Part shown: positions 60,973 through 64,000 of the stretch, piece by piece
How positions within the stretch are numbered: the stretch's first letter is position 1
How the letters are laid out: the number at the start of each line of letters is the position of its first letter
Assembly: GCA_002105175.1 (NCBI GenBank)
Contig: MCGE01000034.1
Coordinates: forward strand, 62,001-126,000
Source: Absidia repens
Lineage: Eukaryota > Mucoromycota > Mucoromycetes > Mucorales > Cunninghamellaceae
Direction of reading: 5' to 3'
DNA: 64,000 nucleotides
Made by a program: the position numbers and the translations under genes
Notes under the pieces: generated by a model
What the model was told of the DNA's origin: nothing
Databases searched by the model: none
Seen by the model: the letters and a program-made list of their open reading frames with translations, nothing else

Positions 60973-61659
60973 ATTAGATCCCCCCTCCCCACATCTCTGT
61001 CGCCCGTCTTTTACTATACATTTCTTGATGACCCCCCCTCCTCTCTTTCTCTATTCCTCTTTCCTCCGTTTTTTTTTTTACTATGAATCAAATAAAAAAT
61101 AGTGTACAATATACTTTTGTTTTAATAATTGTTTTTTTTTTTTTTTGACTCCAATGTGTTTTGTTCTAATAATTGTTGGTTTTTTTTTTACTCCAATGTG
61201 TTTCCAATGTGTTGATAATATTTATTTTATGTGTGTGCGTGATCTGTTTTATCAGGATCGCAATACTTCATTTTTTGCTTGAATGTGTATCCTACCAACT
61301 GCAATTACATTGTCAGAATAAAAAAGTAAGGTAATCGAAGTTCTGCTATATCAATCGTATTTTAGCAGCAGAAACACATAATCTCATAGGTGCAGATTAG
61401 CAGGAACGAAAAAAAAAAATTGGGCCTCACGGAAAATGCTAGGAATGTTTATTTTACTTGGCAGCAGAACTTTTTAACTAGTAGTGAAAATGAACAATAA
61501 ATAGTACGAGTTGGCTGGTTGTTGTCGTTTCTTTTTTTTTTTTTATGAAAAAGGCCCTGAGAGCGCACACGAAGGTTGATCAACACTACCCCTTGTTTTC
61601 GGACACACATATCATATCATATCATACGATATCAGCTTTTTTTTTTCTACACGCATATA
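60973..61659. other. Intergenic, ETF-beta 3' flank
   Basis: T-tracts and a short duplication (TAATAATTGTTxxTTTTTTT..ACTCCAATGTGTTT at about 61120-61160 and 61167-61205). AATAAA at 61091-61096. An ATATCATATCATATCATA run sits near 61610-61630. No gene is supported. Confidence 0.5.
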
Positions 61660-62669
61660 CAGTCATTCCGGAATTAGATGTCGCATTTTTCGAAAATCAT
61701 GTCACTCTACCAGAAAAAAAAAGTCGTGGGTTTAAAAATATCAAGCCGCCTTTGTCGAAATAAGATGTCGCCTTATTTGTCGTTCAAGTTGGTGCGATAT
61801 CTCTATGGTGTAAACGGAAGTCAGACACAGTACAAAACATAGATAGTTCTGTTTGTATTGCGTAGCATGTAAAAAAAATCTTGGTGTGGACAAATGGACA
61901 AGATGATGGACAAGATGAGCGGACCTGCAAAAAAGGCTGGACAAAATGGACAAAATGATGGACAAGATGAGCGGACCTGGAAAAAAAGCTGGACAAAATG
62001 GACAAGATGAGCGGACCTGGAAAAAAGGCTGGACAAAATGGACAAGATGATGGACAAGATGACGGACAAGATGACGGACAAGATGATGGACGAGATGACG
62101 GACAAGATGATGGACAAAATCATGGACAAGATGATGGACAAGATGAGCGGACCTGGAAAAAAAGCTGGACAAAATGGACAAGATGAGACAAGATGAGCGG
62201 AATGTTTTTCGTTGTATTCTTCGCTGAAGAACATGCAGATTGCTTGTTCTCTGGTAATTGTAATCATAACCTGAGAAGATAAAGGCTTTGGGTTGGTTTT
62301 TTTTATTTGGAATTTAATTCACTAAGAAATAATATTTTCAAATCCGCTCATCTTGTCTCATCTTGTCTCATCCATCTTGTCCATTTTGTCCAGCTTTTTT
62401 CCAGGTCCGCTCATCTTGTCCATCATCTTGTCCATTTGTCCACACCAAGATTTTTTTTACATGCTACGCAATACAAACAGAACTATCTATGTTTTGTACT
62501 GTGTCTGACTTCCGTTTACACCATAGAGATAGCGCACCAACTTGAACGACAAATAAGGCGACATCTTATTTCGACAAAGGCGGCTTGATATTTTTAAACC
62601 CACGACTTTTTTTTGCTGGTAGAGCGACATGATTTTCGAAAAATGCGACATCTGATTCTGGAATGACTG
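61660..62669. mobile_element. MITE, Tc1/mariner type, 268-bp terminal inverted repeats
   Basis: A 1,010-bp element starts CAGTCATTCC and ends GGAATGACTG, and is flanked by TA on both sides (61658-61659 and 62670-62671). These are the terminal motif and target duplication of the Tc1/mariner superfamily. The inverted arms 61660-61927 and 62402-62669 are each 268 bp and differ at about five positions by eye. The interior has no transposase frame. It is filled with GGACAAGATGA(T/C)-type minisatellite repeats, about 61887-62190, that extend in from the arms. It is therefore non-autonomous and probably recent. Confidence 0.88.
61887..62190 (+). repeat. 12-bp minisatellite inside the MITE
   Basis: Units of GGACAAGATGAT/GGACAAGATGAC, with higher-order blocks ending GAGCGGACCTGGAAAAAA(A)GC. 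They read GQDDGQDD.. in one frame, but that is a by-product of the repeat, not evidence of a gene. Confidence 0.85.
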
Positions 62670-62689
62670 TACACTAGAGGTACATTGTG

Positions 62690-62990
62690 GATATGCAACA
62701 AAGAATCCAAAAGATACAAACTATGGACAAACTAACACTAAACTAAGCTAATGAGGGACTAGAAAAGCCAACTAATGGTGGTTCTAAATCCTAGATCCAT
62801 CATAAGATGGTTTCCCCATGCATCTTGTAATCCCTGATCATAAACCACTTCTAAACTTCTCCTGACACTATTTTATGTCCAACAAAAACCCATAGAAGTT
62901 GAATGGGGAAGTAAAATGAAGGGAAAAAAAAGAGAGCAGAAAAAGATAAAAAGTGAGAGAAAATAAATATTCACGTGGGCGGCTCTTGAA
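62690..62990 (-). repeat. Dispersed CACGTG-box repeat, copy F (left palindrome arm)
   Basis: Minus-sense copy with the core complement at 62810-62830 and CACGTGGGCGGC at 62973. Positions 62712-62918 are a perfect inverted match to 63079-63285. Confidence 0.85.
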
Positions 62991-63078
62991 ATAATTATTG
63001 TGCGAATTTAGTTTACGAATTTTTTTGGTGGATACAAAAAAGGAGCCCTCCCCCTCTCTATTAATAACCACCACCATG

Positions 63079-64000
63079 CATTTTACTTCCCCATTCAACT
63101 TCTATGGGTTTTTGTTGGACATAAAATAGTGTCAGGAGAAGTTTAGAAGTGGTTTATGATCAGGGATTACAAGATGCATGGGGAAACCATCTTATGATGG
63201 ATCTAGGATTTAGAACCACCATTAGTTGGCTTTTCTAGTCCCTCATTAGCTTAGTTTAGTGTTAGTTTGTCCATAGTTTGTATCTACCTTTGAATAAAAT
63301 ATGTCTCTTTTTACTTGTCTCAAGGAAAACTGTTCCAGTAGTTTCTCTCATGTCGTGTGTAATAGATCCCTTTTTTTACCACCAGTGCCGTTAGAGTAGC
63401 TTGACCGATGTTTTTCTTCAATAACAGACGTATATATAGTCTTTCTCATAATTTTTACCAGCGCAGTATAATTAGCTACAAATTTGCAACCATCCATTTA
63501 GATTAGAGTTGACTACTTTACAAGTCTCATATATTACTCTCACTCATGCACCTCCAATGGATTTTTCCGTTAAATTACTTGATACAATGAACACTTCATC
63601 TTTAGTTTTACTATCTACCAATATATTTCAATAAATTATGCCTTTGTATTATCCATCCCCTGACTTATTTGATAACAAACAATTCCGATATTGTAGCTGT
63701 TTTGCGTGTGTTCTATCAAACACTTGCTTTCTCAGTCACCCACAATAACTACTTTCCATCCTAAAGACTGGCGAGCCTGGTAACAGTCTTAAATCACTCA
63801 CTGTCAAAGATGATCCTATTTTTTGCTCAACCAATCATAGAAATGAATTCAAGTCGTGCTGTACATGTAGCCACCGCTATAAAGAGTTTTGAACTGCTTT
63901 CTGGCTTCTTTATGACTATTTCCTTCCCCCTTGCCCCCTCCCCCCTCCCTTCTGAGGCTTAGTAGCTGGTTCACAGTTCGTTCTAGATTACTTGGTACTT
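63079..64000 (+). repeat. Dispersed CACGTG-box repeat, copy K (right palindrome arm; runs off the window)
   Basis: Plus-sense copy without its own CACGTG box. It contains the core (AAGATGCATGGGGAAACC, about 63170-63188), the TTAGTTGGCTTTT and TTAGTTTAGTGTTAGTTTGTCC blocks, AATAAA-bearing subrepeats, and the long tail shared with copies I and J, which continues to the window edge. Confidence 0.85.

Noticed and set aside
61887..62190. CRISPR-like array or a GQDD-repeat protein
   Set aside because: Units are contiguous without spacers, the organism is eukaryotic, and the repeats lie inside a MITE and extend from its inverted arms. The open frames exist on both strands only because of the repeat.

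Overview
The window looks like nuclear DNA of an early-diverging filamentous fungus, most likely Mucoromycota (Mucorales-like). The evidence is many short GT-AG introns (about 50-140 nt), AT-rich intergenic DNA with long homopolymer tracts, CAA/CAG polyglutamine tracts, and fungal gene families (GET2, ARC1, LRG1-type RhoGAP, VMA22, a PTS1-tagged thioesterase). Species cannot be named from the sequence alone. All exon boundaries were assembled by hand from splice signals and phase; every multi-exon model given sums to a whole number of codons.

Layout. 0-7 kb: a copper P-type ATPase and a 17-exon patatin/triacylglycerol-lipase-like gene whose catalytic residues are missing. 7-12 kb: decayed coding fragments, two copies of a dispersed repeat and a 75-bp tandem repeat. 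12-21 kb, all on the minus strand: a MAP kinase kinase, a 51-residue protein, a CYSTM protein, a small GPI-type surface protein and a SulP sulfate transporter. 21-25.6 kb: repeat desert. 25.6-35 kb: peroxisomal acyl-CoA thioesterase and transaldolase (divergent), holo-ACP synthase, LIM-RhoGAP. 35-37.9 kb: repeat plus an orphan 3' gene end. 37.9-43.3 kb: GET2, a PAS protein, ARC1. 43.3-45.4 kb: repeat. 45.6-48.8 kb: VMA22 and a vacuolar amino-acid transporter (convergent). 49-50.4 kb: an unresolved transcribed-looking locus. 50.9-52 kb: a bHLH factor. 52-55.6 kb: repeats, a broken gene and a SINE. 55.9-61 kb: UDP-GlcNAc pyrophosphorylase, a GT77-like glycosyltransferase and ETF-beta. 61-64 kb: a Tc1/mariner-type MITE and a perfect palindrome made of two repeat copies.

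The genes are housekeeping functions without operon logic: metal, sulfate and amino-acid transport, peroxisomal and mitochondrial lipid metabolism (thioesterase, ETF-beta, mitochondrial-type ACP synthase), cell-wall signalling and synthesis (MKK, Rho1-GAP, UDP-GlcNAc supply), and membrane-protein insertion (GET2).

The most unusual content is outside the conventional genes. (1) An undescribed-looking dispersed non-coding repeat occurs in eleven or more copies in both orientations. It is anchored by a CACGTG-GGCGG box and a conserved core, and broken gene pieces often lie beside it. (2) A tRNA-headed SINE with a perfect 16-bp target duplication is inserted inside one of those repeats. (3) A 1,010-bp MITE has 268-bp inverted repeats and a TA duplication. 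(4) An apparently intact patatin-family gene has lost its nucleophile, its acid and its oxyanion glycine.
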